Part shown: positions 23,520-34,589 of the stretch, one piece after another
Numbering within the stretch: the stretch's first letter is position 1
How the letters are laid out: every line of letters begins with the position of its first letter
DNA from: Muscardinus avellanarius
Taxonomy: Eukaryota > Chordata > Mammalia > Rodentia > Gliridae
Direction of reading: 5' to 3'
Assembly: GCA_963383645.1 (NCBI GenBank)
Contig: OY726560.1
Location: 65,168,323-65,232,322 of the forward strand
Length of the DNA: 64,000 bases
Translations under genes and position numbers: made by a program
The notes under the pieces: model-generated
What the model was told of the DNA's origin: nothing
The model's database searches: none
Seen by the model: the letters and a program-made list of their open reading frames with translations, nothing else

Positions 23520-24300
23520 TGGTGTGATCTCAAACTGCAAAGCAGGTATTAATAACATCTTTGTTCCTAACTCTTTTATGGAACCTACTGTGGTTTATTT
23601 CCCATGGCTACCTTTTCTCTAGGCTTCTAACCAATCACGAGTAGATGTGACCTCTCCTCGTTCCTTTTCCATTGCTCTCTGCTCTTCTCTCCTCCATGTC
23701 ACACTGGAAATCTCAAGATGCGACTTGATTAGGTAAAGACATGCAGATTCACATGCTGACCATGCACATCTCAAGATGACTTGAGATTAAGAAAAGCTCC
23801 TGACAAATGTACATCTGGTTCCTGCCAAGAACTTACCAAGAGCTGAAATATCACTCTTTCCATCTACTTTAGAAGACTCTGTAAGCAAAAAGGAAAAGGA
23901 TGGGAATTAGTTTCCCTATGCTATAAATCATGCCAGCCCTGATAGCGAAGGAAAGAAATGCTAGTCAGTCTGGGTCTTGATGCACCTAACTGTGATAAGA
24001 GCAGAGCTGAGGCAGAGCAGAGCTGTCCTCAGCCTATTGTCCTGCATGTTTAGGATTGGACTTGTTTTCCAATCAGTAACAGCGAAAGGTAGTCATGAAA
24101 ACAACACATCAACACTTACAATGCTGGCAAACAGAAACAACCATATATTCTGAAGGAATATGTTAAAAAACAAGTTAGATAAGTAGATAGATACAAACAT
24201 ACACACATGCAGGCATTCATAGGGAGAGAGATATAAAGATCTTTTGTCACTGAAAGAGCAAGACACAAAGTTAATTAGAACTTGGTCATTATGAAGGAAA
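23520..24300. other. Unassigned stretch
   Basis: No gene or repeat family recognised. The 90-codon minus frame at 24093-24365 has no domain I can identify. Confidence 0.4.
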
Positions 24301-24302
24301 AA

Positions 24303-24390
24303 CATAGGACTAGGGTGTTGCTCAGTGGTAGATGCAATATTAGCTGCGCAAGACCATGAGTTCAATCACCAGTACTACCAAAAAAGAAAA
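24303..24390 (+). mobile_element. ID-like SINE monomer
   Basis: GACTAGGGTGTTGCTCAGTGGTAGA and GAGTTCAATCACCAGTACTACC keep the tRNA-like A/B-box order without the B1 half. It ends in an A-rich tail. Confidence 0.75.
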
Positions 24391-24719
24391 TAGTAAGAAT
24401 ATAGTGAAACATATTATGTAAAACGTTTAGAAGTATGGCAATAATAATAATAATGAATTAGTCCCAGGCCATTTGTGAAATAAGTTGATGCTTTTTAAAT
24501 GTTCTAATATTTTGTTATTTTAAGGTAAATATGGATTTCTATTTATATTGCATAATGTGCTAAGCAATGTTTTATACAAGTAGTGTGGCAGTTTCTATTT
24601 CTAATTTGCTTTTATATGCAAAAGAAATTGTCTCGTTTGAAACAATTCTGTTAGGTACAGTGTCATGTGTAACTGTCATTGTTCCAATGACATTACATGT
24701 TAAGGTAATTGTTTTCTTA

Positions 24720-24850
24720 GGAGACAGAATGTCTTTAGGGTAGAAACTGTTTCTAACTCATCTTTCTATCTCTAATGGCTATCACAGTTTCTGGCACATT
24801 GGAGACATCCTACAAATGTTAAATGAATCAGTGTAGAAATGATTCCTGTT
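24720..24850 (+). mobile_element. L2 3' end
   Basis: GTAGAAACTGTTTCTAACTC, then ATGGCTATCACAGTTTCTGGCACATTGGAG and AAATGTTAAATGAATC follow the L2 terminal consensus. Confidence 0.65.
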
Positions 24851-24854
24851 TAAC

Positions 24855-25455
24855 GGAAGCTAAAATAAGTCTAATGGGAGTAGACATTGGATAGTTCTAG
24901 TGGAGTAGCCCAATAAAAATCAGACAGCATTTAAAAACCATTCTGATAATTGCTTCAGGAAATGGGTTTGTACTAGTTTTAGGATAATAATTAGATTGCA
25001 CAGCCTTATCCAATCTGCTTACAATTTCATTACATAAAATGATAGAAATTTATTTGGCTCTTATTATTATTGATAAATATAGATAAATGCAGGATACCTG
25101 GGCTATAGATTGATAAATAAGGCATCAGATTCATGGTTACATGTGTTGTTTTGACTTTTTAAAATCTAGAGTATTGTTTTCCTCTGTTCTGTTTCTTCCA
25201 TTGCTAATAATAGTCTATTAAAAGAAGCCACAAAAAGCACTCCAAGCTTTGCTAGCATCAAAGAAGTTTCTATCTCAAATTCTGGCCAGGCTTGAGGGGG
25301 CTTTCAGAATGTAGTTAAGTGAGCTTGTGGACTTGGAGATGACTTTTTTAGATACCCTTGTTTAGCATGTACATATCTGCTATCTGAACTGACCTTGGAA
25401 TTTTAGTTTGGTCATGCTTCCATTATGACAAGAGTGCAAATATGAAAAGATGGTG
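24855..25455. other. Unassigned stretch
   Basis: No feature recognised. Confidence 0.4.
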
Positions 25456-25469
25456 GAAAGCAGGAAACT

Positions 25470-25663
25470 TTTTTTTTTTGTGGTACTGGGGTTCCTGGAA
25501 GCCCTTCTACCTCTGGGCTACACTCCCAGACCTATTTTTACATTTTCATTTTGGAAACAGGGTCTCCTAAGCCAGCGCGCGCGGCTGGCTTCGAACCTGC
25601 GCGATCCTCCTGTCTCTGCCTCCCAAGTGCGGGGATTACAAGCGTGCGCCATCAAGCCTGGTG
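25470..25663 (-). mobile_element. Young B1-dID-type SINE with target-site duplication
   Basis: Reverse near-consensus copy. The 13-bp GAAAGCAGGAAAC occurs before the T tract and again directly after CCTGGT. It retains the hypervariable CpG-rich GCGCGCGCGG stretch seen also at 54030. Confidence 0.94.
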
Positions 25664-25664
25664 A

Positions 25665-26120
25665 AAGCAGGAAACATTTTAACCAGTAAAGGAACTTTTA
25701 CCCTATCTTAGAAGAAGAAATATGCTATGAAAACAGCTACTTTTTAACTTAATGTTGCTTTTCTGGGCCCATCATTCAGGAATTGGATTGACATTGGCAC
25801 ATCTAGAGAGCCACTCTGATGTATGTTTAAAGACTGAATCCTTAGATCAGGTGTGATGTTCCAAAGAAAAAGAGGAGCCCTGTCAGAGTGCAGTTACTAA
25901 CTCACTACAACAGGAGTTATGGACCAGCCCCACCCAAGACAGCAGACCTGCTCAATTGTCCAGCTCAGAGCAGAGCACCCCCCAAAGGCACTTGAATAAA
26001 TGTGCGTCTTTTTAAAGATGAAGCAAAGTAGTGTAGAGATCCTTTTTTTCTCCCTAAATATTATGTGATTAAGTTAATCAAGCTTATTATCCTAACTAAG
26101 GAAATAAAGTGTATGTTATA
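25665..26120. other. Unassigned stretch
   Basis: No feature recognised. Confidence 0.4.
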
Positions 26121-26124
26121 ATTG

Positions 26125-26335
26125 TCAGGAGCAGTGACTGCGTAGACATTCCAGGTTCACATTGAGGCTCGCCCTGCTGTAATCTGGGGAAAGTTATTTA
26201 ACATCTTTGAAATTCAGTTTTTCCATCTGTAAGATGGAGCCTCTCAATTATCCTGTTTGGGATATGGTAAAAAACAGATCTTTGCATAGTACTTAGCATC
26301 ATACCTTAGTAAGTACTTGATAAATTTATGTATGG
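26125..26335 (-). mobile_element. MIR SINE
   Basis: GGGGAAAGTTATTTAACATC, TCAGTTTTTCCATCTGTAAG, ATGGAGCCTC and TTTGCATAGTACTTAGCATC follow the reverse MIR layout. Confidence 0.8.
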
Positions 26336-26419
26336 ATACATGTTTGGATGGATGCATAGGTAAATATTAGTTGAAATTTCACATACTCTCAAGCTTCAGA
26401 TATAAAATTTAAAATATGG

Positions 26420-26622
26420 AGCCGGGCGTGGTGGTGCACACTTGCAATCGCCGTGCTTGGGAGGCTGAGACAGAAGGATCGCACAGGTTTGAAGCCAGCC
26501 TCAGCTAGTTAGTGAGACTCTCAACAACTTAGTGAGACCCTATTTCCAAATAAAACACAAAATAAGTCTGGGAGTATAGCCTGGAGGTAGAGAGTCCCTG
26601 GGTTCCACCCCCAGTACCACCA

Positions 26623-26657
<35 letters not shown>

Positions 26658-26658
26658 A
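26420..26658 (+). mobile_element. B1-dID-type SINE with (AAAT)n tail
   Basis: GAGCCGGGCGTGGTGGTGCA, GGGAGTATAGCCTGGAGGTA and TTCCACCCCCAGTACC, followed by about ten AAAT units at 26620-26658. Confidence 0.92.
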
Positions 26659-26814
26659 ATTTTATTTATTTTAATACTTATCATGTTTGATGTTACAGTT
26701 GCTATTTCTCCACATAATAGACCTAACAAGCACCTACAATGAAATGTGGAGAAAATCTACAATTGAGATTTGACTCCGTACATGTACACATTCTGCAAGA
26801 ATTTGCACAAGCCG

Positions 26815-26955
26815 CTTAAGTCTTCTGAATTACATTTTCTTTAGTAATTAAATTAAATAAGGATGACAATGCTTATTGTCCAATGTTGTTGGAGAGGTTT
26901 AACTAAATGAAGTTATAAATCTGTAAGTGCTGAGCACATATGAAGGTTACTATAA
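26815..26955 (-). mobile_element. MIR SINE, diverged
   Basis: AGCCGCTTAAGTCTTCTGAA, TAAATAAGGATGACAATGCT and TAAGTGCTGAGCACATATGAAGG follow the reverse MIR order. Confidence 0.55.
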
Positions 26956-27139
26956 ATTTATTTGATCCACACAGCTTGCACTGAATACAAAAAATTGTAT
27001 ACAAATATTATTCACTTTCTTTAGCTTTTGTTGCAGCTCAGTAGACATGCCTCTGATGAGATTTACAGAGTATAATATATTCACCTGGCACAAAGAGGCA
27101 GTCTCTGACTTCCCATTCATAAATCTTTAGAGAGCTCAC

Positions 27140-27740
27140 TGGCTGAATATATTAATTCATCCAACATGTATCCAAGGACTACCTACTACATGCAGGCTGT
27201 ATTCTAAGAAACTTAAGACACACCAAAGAACATGGCTTTCCTGAGAGTCACATTTAGTTGAGAGAGAAGAAACTTAAAGGAAGATGGAAGCTAAATTTAG
27301 AGAATATATGGAACACAAGTGTCCCAGGTAAAGGCTAAGGACCTGTGGCAAGAGGGTCCTGGTAGTTCTGAAAACTGTCAAGAAATAAACATAGGAAAAA
27401 GAGAGAGGAGAGAGGGGGAAGGAGGAATATAGATAAAATGAAGAAACAGATTACTTGATAGGACCTTGAATACCTTTGCGAGGACTTTGACCTTTGACTT
27501 TTCTCTAAGTGAAGGCATCCATTATAAGAATGACCTGATGTGTCATGTGTTTTAAAAGGGTCGCTTTACATACTGTGTTGAGATAATGCATACTTGGGCC
27601 AGGGTAAAGGCAGGGAGACTAGTCAGGAGCTATGGCAGTCTTCTAGGTAGAAGATGATGGTGGCTTAGCCAGGCTGGTAGCAGTGGAGGCAACAAAAAAT
27701 GTTGAGATCTTGGAGTCTTTTCTAAAGCAAGCACTTCTGG
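27140..27740 (-). mobile_element. Ancient L2-associated repeat
   Basis: TTCATCCAACATGTATCCAAGGACTACCTACTACATGC is the reverse L2 tail. GACCTGATGTGTCATGTGTT, CTATGGCAGTCTTCTAGGTAG and GATGATGGTGGCTTAGCCAGGC are landmarks of an ancient mammalian repeat often found beside it. Confidence 0.5.
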
Positions 27741-28002
27741 TACTCTGGATTTTCTCTCTCCTTTTTTTATCTAAACCCATTACTCTGACATCTTTTCAGC
27801 ATGAAAGGCACAGTCTACTAAACTATTCCCATTAGCATACAACATATATACTACAACTTAAAAAATTATCCCTTGGCCTCGCTTAACACCCATCAAGTAT
27901 AACTTCATGTCTTTGACCCTCTCTGCTGCAAAACTACTAAAAATATTTACTATATCCAACTGACCTCTTGTAGATCTACTCCAAATAATCTCATGCTCTA
28001 AT

Positions 28003-28206
28003 CTTTTTTTTTTTTTTTTTTTTTTGGTGGCACTGGCGTTCCTGGAAGCCCTTCTACCTCCGGGTTACACTCCCAGACCTACTTTTTATATTTTTATTTG
28101 GAAACAGGGTCTCTTATGCCAGTGCGGCTGGCTTCGAACCTGCGCAATCCTCCTGTCTCTGCCTCCCAAGTGCGGGGATTACCAGCGTGCGCCACCACGC
28201 CTGGCT
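28003..28206 (-). mobile_element. Young B1-dID-type SINE with target-site duplication
   Basis: Reverse near-consensus copy after a T tract of about 23. The 15-bp TCATGCTCTAATCTT flanks both ends exactly. This is the cleanest insertion in the window. Confidence 0.95.
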
Positions 28207-28209
28207 CAT

Positions 28210-29390
28210 GCTCTAATCTTGCCACCAAATTTTCTCTCACATGGTTACAGTTGCAAGAGCCAGTGATTCATTTTTAGTTCTTATCTAACATTATCTTTTT
28301 TTCCCCCTGGAGTGTGTTACTATTTACTTGTTCATCTGGGAGCTACCTTTATAGAATTTTCTTCCCTGTTTGGTTCCAGGTTAGAGTTCACCAGAAGAGA
28401 GAAAGACAATCTCTGCTCCTCAAAGTTGTTGCTTTGAGCATAATAGAACCACACAGCTTCCTCTCCTTTCCTCCCCTCCCCTCCCCTCCTCTCCTCTCCT
28501 TTATTCTCTACCTGCCCAGGAGAGACCCCTATGAAGGGGTGACTACACAGAGGCAGCTTGTTCTCATAGACCTCTCCTGAAACCCCTCCTTCTTGCTCTC
28601 CTTGATTGGAGGGCCTTCTTAGGGGTTATGGTCATGAATTATAGGGAGAACTTGTCCTGATAATAACAATACTGAATTGGAAACAGCATTTTATTAAATG
28701 AACGTCTACTGTCCACTTTTCTCAAAGATTCTAGGAACAGTAGGGAAAGTGTGAGTTAGGGAGGGGCTTAGCACTGATTGTTAGTATTGTCTCTTAGGAA
28801 AAGCACCCAGGGTCTCTGTCCCAAGTGTTTCAGTGGGGAATGCTCCAGGTCTTATGATCGCTCATTTCCATCAGAAATGGAAATGGAGGGTTCTTCAGGA
28901 TGAGGTGCTCGGAGAAGTAAAATTTGGTGCTGGCTCCCAAGTCACTGAAGATGTCACTAGAAACTGAGTTTCAAAACACTAGAAATCCTGAGCTAGAAAT
29001 TAGAAATTTGGCTTCTAGTCCTGACTTGCTCCTGAAATACTACAGCTGCTCTCTGCCATCCTTAATTTGAAGTAATGAGTTGTCAAAAAAAAAAAACACT
29101 TTGATAGTATCCCCCAGAACAGTGCCTCACCCATAAATTGAGGGTGCGTGAATATGAAAAGTGTAAAATTCCATTAAGAATCCCCTGCATCACCCACCTT
29201 CCTGCCTTCTTTTATTCAGCACCATGCAACTTTAGCTCAGTGGGTTTTCTAGATTTTCTGTTAATTTTAGCTGTTTCCAGACAGATAGCCATATTCTAGA
29301 GCAAATAGCACACTGCTTTATTGTGAACCACTTAATCAGATCTTTAAAGAAAAGACAGGCAGGGTGCCTTTCCATTATATGGGTGTTTCT
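28210..29390. other. Unassigned; C/T-rich tract at 28460-28501 and weak MIR at 28985-29085
   Basis: CTCCTTTCCTCCCCTCCCC is low complexity. 28985-29085 (GAAATTTGGCTTCTAGTCCTGACTTGCTCC) weakly resembles a reverse MIR. No gene seen. Confidence 0.4.
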
Positions 29391-29397
29391 AGATGAT

Positions 29398-29480
29398 ACA
29401 TACACATACATATATACACACGAATATATATTTATGTATATTCATAAATAGATATTTATATACACAAATATATATGTATG
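29398..29480 (+). repeat. AT-rich TA/TATG repeats
   Basis: Imperfect ATACACATA/ATATATATTT units. A similar TATGTGTG tract lies at 29870-29920. Confidence 0.8.
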
Positions 29481-29504
29481 TACTGTATTTGTTGGTTTTG
29501 CTTT

Positions 29505-29815
29505 ACTAAAATGAAATATCTGAGACAGGCCACCTATGAAGAGAAGTTTATTTTGGATTGTAGCTCTACAAGTTCAGGAACAGGGCCCTGTCTTGGCTCA
29601 ATTCTTGTAAGGCGATGGTAGGAGTCACACAAATCCTGAAACAAACTAAAGAGAGAGGACGAGACTGGAGTCCCACAGTCCCCTTCAGAGCATGCCCCCA
29701 GTGACCCTAAGAATTTCCCACAAAGCCCCAACTCCAATAGTGCACAGCACTTTTCAGTAGCAACACTGTGCAAATCAAGAGTTTATTATATGGGCTTTTG
29801 CAGATACTACTCACA
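29505..29815 (-). mobile_element. Possible MLT1-like MaLR LTR
   Basis: TACTAAAATGAAATATCTGAGACAGG, GAAGTTTATTTTGGATTGTAGCTC and AAGTTCAGGAACAGGGCCC follow the reverse 3' block of MaLR LTRs. Diverged. Confidence 0.5.
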
Positions 29816-29819
29816 CTGA

Positions 29820-30770
29820 AATAAAAGTACTTACACACATATACAGCTATGTGCACATGCACTCAAGTGTATCCATATATATGTGTGTGTGTGTATGTGT
29901 GTGTGTATACACATATGTGGTGTATGTGCAGAGGTAATTAATGCAAAAACATAAATTTTTCTTTCTCATACTTAGCTTTTTATGTCTCTATAATTTTTTG
30001 AGTCAAATGCAGTCAGAAAATATCTACATCATAATACTTAGAAGGGGATGTAGTACACAATTCTTCTGTCTTCTCGATTTTGTTCCTTATCATTTCTAGA
30101 GAAAATGAGGAGGAATTGTGTACTGTTAGAGCGTAAATGTGACTAACTGGAGACAAGAAAGGGTTACTTGTAAGATCTTTCCCAGGGTAAATAATGGGAA
30201 TAAATATTGCCTTATTTGTTCATTATCTGAGGTATCAGCTTGCCTCTACTCAGGAGATTTTTATCGTTTTCAGATTAAGAAATCTATTTTGCAACCTGTT
30301 ATTAAGCCAAGCATTTTCCCACATTCTGATCACGCAGGGTCGTATTTTCCTGTCCTTCTCACCCCCACACAGCTCTGCCTTTGATGCGATTTGAACAATA
30401 GAACTGCACTTTTCTCTTCCAAAGAACTCAAAACCAGACTTCAACTGTGAAAAATGTAGTTCAACCTGAGGTAGAGAGAATGGGCACGGTGATAGAGGGC
30501 ACAAAAAATGTCCTGGTATCATCGTCCAAGTGACCAGTTCACAAGTCACTCTTCTCAGAAAGCCAAATTATGGTCCAGTTAGATGTTAGGCAAGATCTTG
30601 AGGTTGGGTATACATTTTATGTATCTTTATATCCCCTAAAATATATGAACAATATTTTCTGGAAAAATTGTAAATAAAGGAATGGCTTGATAAACCAATA
30701 GAATTACTTTTCATAGAGACGTGTAGAAACAGAAAAAGCAAGACGTGAACAGAATAATCACATTTTAGTG
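29820..30770. other. Unassigned stretch
   Basis: Contains frames open on both strands at 30139-30549. No domain or exon signal seen. Confidence 0.4.
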
Positions 30771-30774
30771 AGAG

Positions 30775-31142
30775 CAGGGTTTCTTAGCTTCAGCATTGTT
30801 AATTGTTTGGGCAAGATTTTATTTCTGGGGGTATTAGAGATTTAACCCAGAGGCATTTTATCTCTGAGCTACACCCTCAGCCCTATTTTATTTTTTTAAT
30901 TGAAACAGGATCTCGTTGAGTTGCTGAGAATCTCGCTAAGTTTCTAAGACTGGCCTTGGGCCTGTGATTCTCCTATCTCAGACTTCCAAGAACTGGCATT
31001 ACAGGTGTATGCCACCCTGCTTAGCTCCAGGAGGGGCAGGAGCAGGAGCTGATACCCATTGGCTGTGCTGTGCATTGTCTCAATGTTTAATAACATGGAT
31101 TACTGGCCTCTAGCCACCAGGTGTCAGTGTTGAGAACCACCT
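30775..31142 (+). mobile_element. MER20-like hAT DNA element split by a SINE
   Basis: The 5' part at 30775-30822 (AGGGTTTCTTAGCTTCAGCATTG) and the 3' part at 31050-31142 (GTGCATTGTCTCAATGTTTA, TACTGGCCTCTAGCCACCAGG, GTGTTGAGAACCAC) together match a MER20-type nonautonomous hAT element. The gap is filled by a reverse B1-dID SINE. Confidence 0.65.
30823..31030 (-). mobile_element. B1-dID-type SINE nested in the MER20-like element
   Basis: GGGGGTATTAGAGATTTAAC, GAGCTACACCCTCAGCCC, TTGAAACAGGATCTCGTTGAG and ATTACAGGTGTATGCCACC, in reverse order. It is moderately diverged. Confidence 0.85.
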
Positions 31143-31144
31143 TT

Positions 31145-31545
31145 GTTTATAGGCATTATCCAGTGTTCTTGACTGGTGGAGGAGAGACAGAAGGGAGGAT
31201 TTCTAAGTCAAACAATTGGTTTCCTTTTAGCTGCAAAAGCTTGGAATAATCAGGGTTCTTTTAACATATGCAAGGCAGGATATACAACATGTAGACTTAC
31301 ATTGCAAACAACATAATATTATTTAAATATTTTAGTTATTTTAGTTCCAAAAATAATTTAATGTATTTAAAATTGCATAATCTAAATTGTAAAAAGTATA
31401 TCATTATCAAGACTATTATGCTAATTTAAAGTATTCTTTTAATTAAAGTGAGCCAGGGGCTAAAGAGGGAGGAAATGGGGAAGAGATGGTGAAGGTGTAC
31501 AGAGTTTCAGATGCAAAATAACTAAGTTATGGAGATCAATACAGC
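31145..31545. other. Unassigned AT-rich stretch
   Basis: No feature recognised. Confidence 0.4.
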
Positions 31546-31549
31546 ATAG

Positions 31550-31722
31550 TTTCTGTTACCATTTGCATCCTGAGTGTCCCACAGAGTCCATATGTTAAAG
31601 GATTGGTCCCAGGGTGACACTGTTCAGAGTATGCAAAAACTTTAAGATGCGAGGCCTAGTAGGAGATTTTTAGGTCATTGTGGGTGGACCCTTGAAGGTA
31701 CTGTGGGACTCTTGGACCCTTC
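31550..31722. mobile_element. Possible old LTR-like fragment
   Basis: TTAAAGGATTGGTCCCAGGGTGACAC, GAGGCCTAGTAGGAGATTTTTAGGTCA and TGGACCCTTGAAGGTACTGTGGGAC look like a known dispersed LTR-type repeat, but I cannot name the family. Confidence 0.4.
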
Positions 31723-31734
31723 CTTACTTTTAAT

Positions 31735-31870
31735 TTTTTTTATTTTTAAACATGGTTTTTAAAAGTTGTAGAGGGACTTGAAGTTGTTGAGGCTGACCTC
31801 TAACCTGAGGTTCTCCTGACTCAGCTTCCCAAGTACTAAAATTATAGGTATGTGGCACTGTGCCCAGTTT
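31735..31870 (-). mobile_element. Partial B1-dID-type SINE, left half
   Basis: GTTGAGGCTGACCTCTAACC and AGCTTCCCAAGTACTAAAATT: the B1-like half only. Confidence 0.7.
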
Positions 31871-32030
31871 TTAACTCCTTTCTCTGATGATATTTGCTAT
31901 TATCTGATTTATCCTCCAAAGGAAGCTGTTTATCCTCTCCTTGTAGGTGTGATTTTAGTGTATGTTAGGTTGAAGTGCCAGATTAACAATTTTTTAACCT
32001 CTGAAAACAATTTTATATATCAATCTCCAG

Positions 32031-32032
<2 letters not shown>

Positions 32033-32094
<62 letters not shown>

Positions 32095-32105
32095 AGAGAA
32101 AGAGA
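32033..32105 (+). repeat. (GA)n microsatellite
   Basis: A purine-only run of GA with AAAGAG units at the end. It could form triplex DNA. Confidence 0.97.
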
Positions 32106-32303
32106 ATATTAAAGAGTTCCAAGACAACTTCTCCTCCAGTGAAGTTAATGATTGCTTCTAAGGATGACTGAGATTCTTAGATTTAAGGTAGACATTGGGA
32201 GAAATCCACTTCCATTGTTCTTATCCACTACTTTTTCTCAATTATATATAACCCAATGACTGTTCACATTGTTTGTGGACTTAGAAACAATCGTATATAT
32301 TGG

Positions 32304-32753
32304 TGTCTTAGTCCACTTTCTGTTGCCATGACAAAATACCTAAGACAAGGTACTTTGTAAAGAATTTTTTATTTAGGATCACAGTTCTGGAGACTCAAGA
32401 GTATGGCGCTAGCTTCTGCTCTGCTTAGGTGCAACCTCCTGGTACCTCACAACATGATGGGTGGCATCATGGTAGAAGCACTTACAAGATTACATGGTGA
32501 GAAAGGAGAGGCCAGAGAGACATGGGGTCCTAGTGTGTACCTTTAATAATAACCCCCCCCTTTCAAGAAATAACTAGGCTGAAGAGAATTACACTAATCT
32601 CTTTTGAGGGTAGTTCCTCCAATGTCCTAACTACTTCCCAATAGGCCATAACTCTTAAAGGTCCCAAAGTCTCAATAGCACCAATTTGGGGTGAAGTGTC
32701 CAGTACATGAGCCTTTGGAGAACACATTTGCAACACATCTGAACTATAGCAAT
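32304..32753 (-). mobile_element. MaLR LTR (MLT1/MST-like)
   Basis: Reverse block order: TGTCTTAGTCCACTTTCTGTTGCCATGACAAAATACC, CACAGTTCTGGAGACTCAAGAG, TTACATGGTGAGAAAGGAG, CTCTTAAAGGTCCCAAAGTCTCAATAGCACC, and an end near GAACTATAGCA. Confidence 0.7.
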
Positions 32754-32856
32754 TGGAAGAAAATAACTGCATAGTTCAACAAATGAGTGATGTGTGCATG
32801 TAAGTCTCTACCACCTCATACTCCATTAAGATGTATGACTCAACATGCCAATAAAA

Positions 32857-32867
32857 AATAAAAAGCA
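32857..32867 (+). repeat. Target-site duplication of the plus-strand chimeric L1, left copy
   Basis: AATAAAAAGCA, repeated exactly at 35656-35666 after the A-rich tail. It is A-rich, so chance similarity must be considered, but it sits at both element edges. Confidence 0.7.
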
Positions 32868-32874
32868 CTTCCGG

Positions 32875-32885
32875 GAAGATGGCGA
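32875..32885 (+). promoter_or_regulatory. YY1-like site at the L1 5' end
   Basis: AAGATGGCGAC lies about 8 bp inside the element start. L1 promoters in other mammals place a YY1 site at this position, where it sets the transcription start. Its presence suggests copy A is 5'-complete. Confidence 0.65.
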
Positions 32886-33607
32886 CCGAGAAAAGTGGGG
32901 CTTAAGAGCCCTGCTAACAACCAATCTCCAGTACCACAAAATCAGCGCCTTTCATAGTCAGAAAACACCATCACCAGAGAAACAAAAAACTCACCAGGCT
33001 CCAGAGAGAAAGTGGACTGGAGAACAGAGCTCATAGCCACAGAGGAGATACACCGGCCTCACGTCTGAGGACATGGCAGAAGCACCATACTGCCGGCGGC
33101 AGCAGCGAATTCACCGGACGGCTACAGCAAGCTGAGGTGAGCCGCTGCGGAACAGCCAGGAGGGATTTTTCAGTGCAGGGAACATCTAAAGCTCCCAGTG
33201 GCTGAGCTCAGCACACGCTGCAAGGACTCAGAGTGGAATTCAAACCCAAGAAGAAATAAGCCAGTCTCACGGCCGAGGGCGTAGCAGCAGCGCCATATTG
33301 CCACCGGCAGCAGCAGCAGCGCATTCGAGTCCAGTACAGCTACATCTGCGAACTCAAGAACAGTGAGTCAAATTACGGGCCCCTGAGAAATCCCAGTACT
33401 GTACTCGCTGAAACTTGACCCAGTGGGGGAGTGGCGTTGGCAGAGATATCACACCATAGGAGAATGTGCAACCTGGCAGCCCTCATAGTTTAAAGCAGCC
33501 TCTATCAACTCCCTGGGTCGAAGACTTTGTGATACAACCCAGTAAAGGAGTAGTGGGGTCTGAGATACTACAGACTCAAGATCCAGAGCACCTTAAGTGA
33601 AGTCATA

Positions 33608-34570
33608 GTGACCCAAGGGAAGAACCCAGAGAAGGCACAAACTTCCGAAATCATGGGAAAGAGGAATAACACTGGAGCAATGAATGCCCACAACCCCACA
33701 ACATCAGAACCTGATAAAACAGAAAATCAGAGATTTCTAGAAGATCAAATCAGGAAAATAACTGTAGAAATAATAGAGGTGCTTCGAAAAGAACTCAGAG
33801 AGAGCCAAAAAGAGATAAAGGATGCAATTAATGAAGTAAAGGCCTCAATTCAAAGCACAAACAACCGATTAGACCACATGGAGAACAGAATCTCGCTCTT
33901 AGAAGATGATCATTCCAAAAATGAACGCATAGTTTCTAATCTAGAAAAAAATATCCAACAGCAGGAATCTGACATTGAAGAAATATGGGCCCATTTTAAG
34001 AGAGCTAACCTAAGAATAATTGGAATAGAGGAGGGAAAAGAAAGTGATACCAAAGGGATCAACAATCTCTTCAAGGAAGTAATAGCAGAAAATTTTCCAA
34101 ATATAGAGCAAGAGGTTGATACACAGATCCAGGAAACTTATAGAACTCCCTTTAGACAGGATCGGAGAAGAGGATCCCCACGCCATATAATTGTCAAAAT
34201 GACCAATGTGGAAGCCAAGCAGAGAATCTTAAAGGCAACAAAAACAAAGGGCCAAGTGACCTTCAGAGGCAAACCAATTAGAATCACTCCAGACATCCCA
34301 AACCAAGTCATGAGAGCCAGAAGGGCTTGGAGTAACATATTCCAAACTCTGAAAGAAAACAACTTTTAGCCAAAAATTTTCTACCCAGCAAAACTTTCTA
34401 TCAAATTAGATGGAAAAATAAGAAGCTTCCATGACAAACAGAAACTGAAGGAATTTATGTCTTCAAAACCAGAGCTAGAGAAAATACTCAAAGAGATTAA
34501 CTACAAAGAAGAAATAGGTAACACACACCAGAACCGTAGAAACAAGATTTTCCATTCAACAGACAACTAA
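33608..34570 (+). pseudogene. L1 ORF1 of copy A, with one nonsense codon
   Basis: Encodes an L1 ORF1p-like RNA-binding protein over 320 codons. Codon 254 is TAG (34367-34369) where the second copy has CAG (Gln); after it the frame stays aligned to a natural TAA at 34568-34570. Layout: polar N-terminus (1-44), coiled coil (about 45-130), RRM-like domain (about 133-225, with NLRIIGI and RHIIVKM) and a C-terminal domain whose end lies beyond the stop. The open part is about 95% identical to the second copy's protein by eye (about 12 changes in 253). A 253-residue product would lack most of the C-terminal nucleic-acid-binding domain. The start is the first Met after the 5' UTR, MTQGKNPEK. Confidence 0.9.
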
Positions 34571-34589
34571 GATTAGTTATCTGTGGAGA

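Noticed and set aside
24303..24390. Possible tRNA gene
   Set aside because: Box order is tRNA-like, but it lacks a cloverleaf and ends in an A-rich tail, so it is an ID-type SINE.
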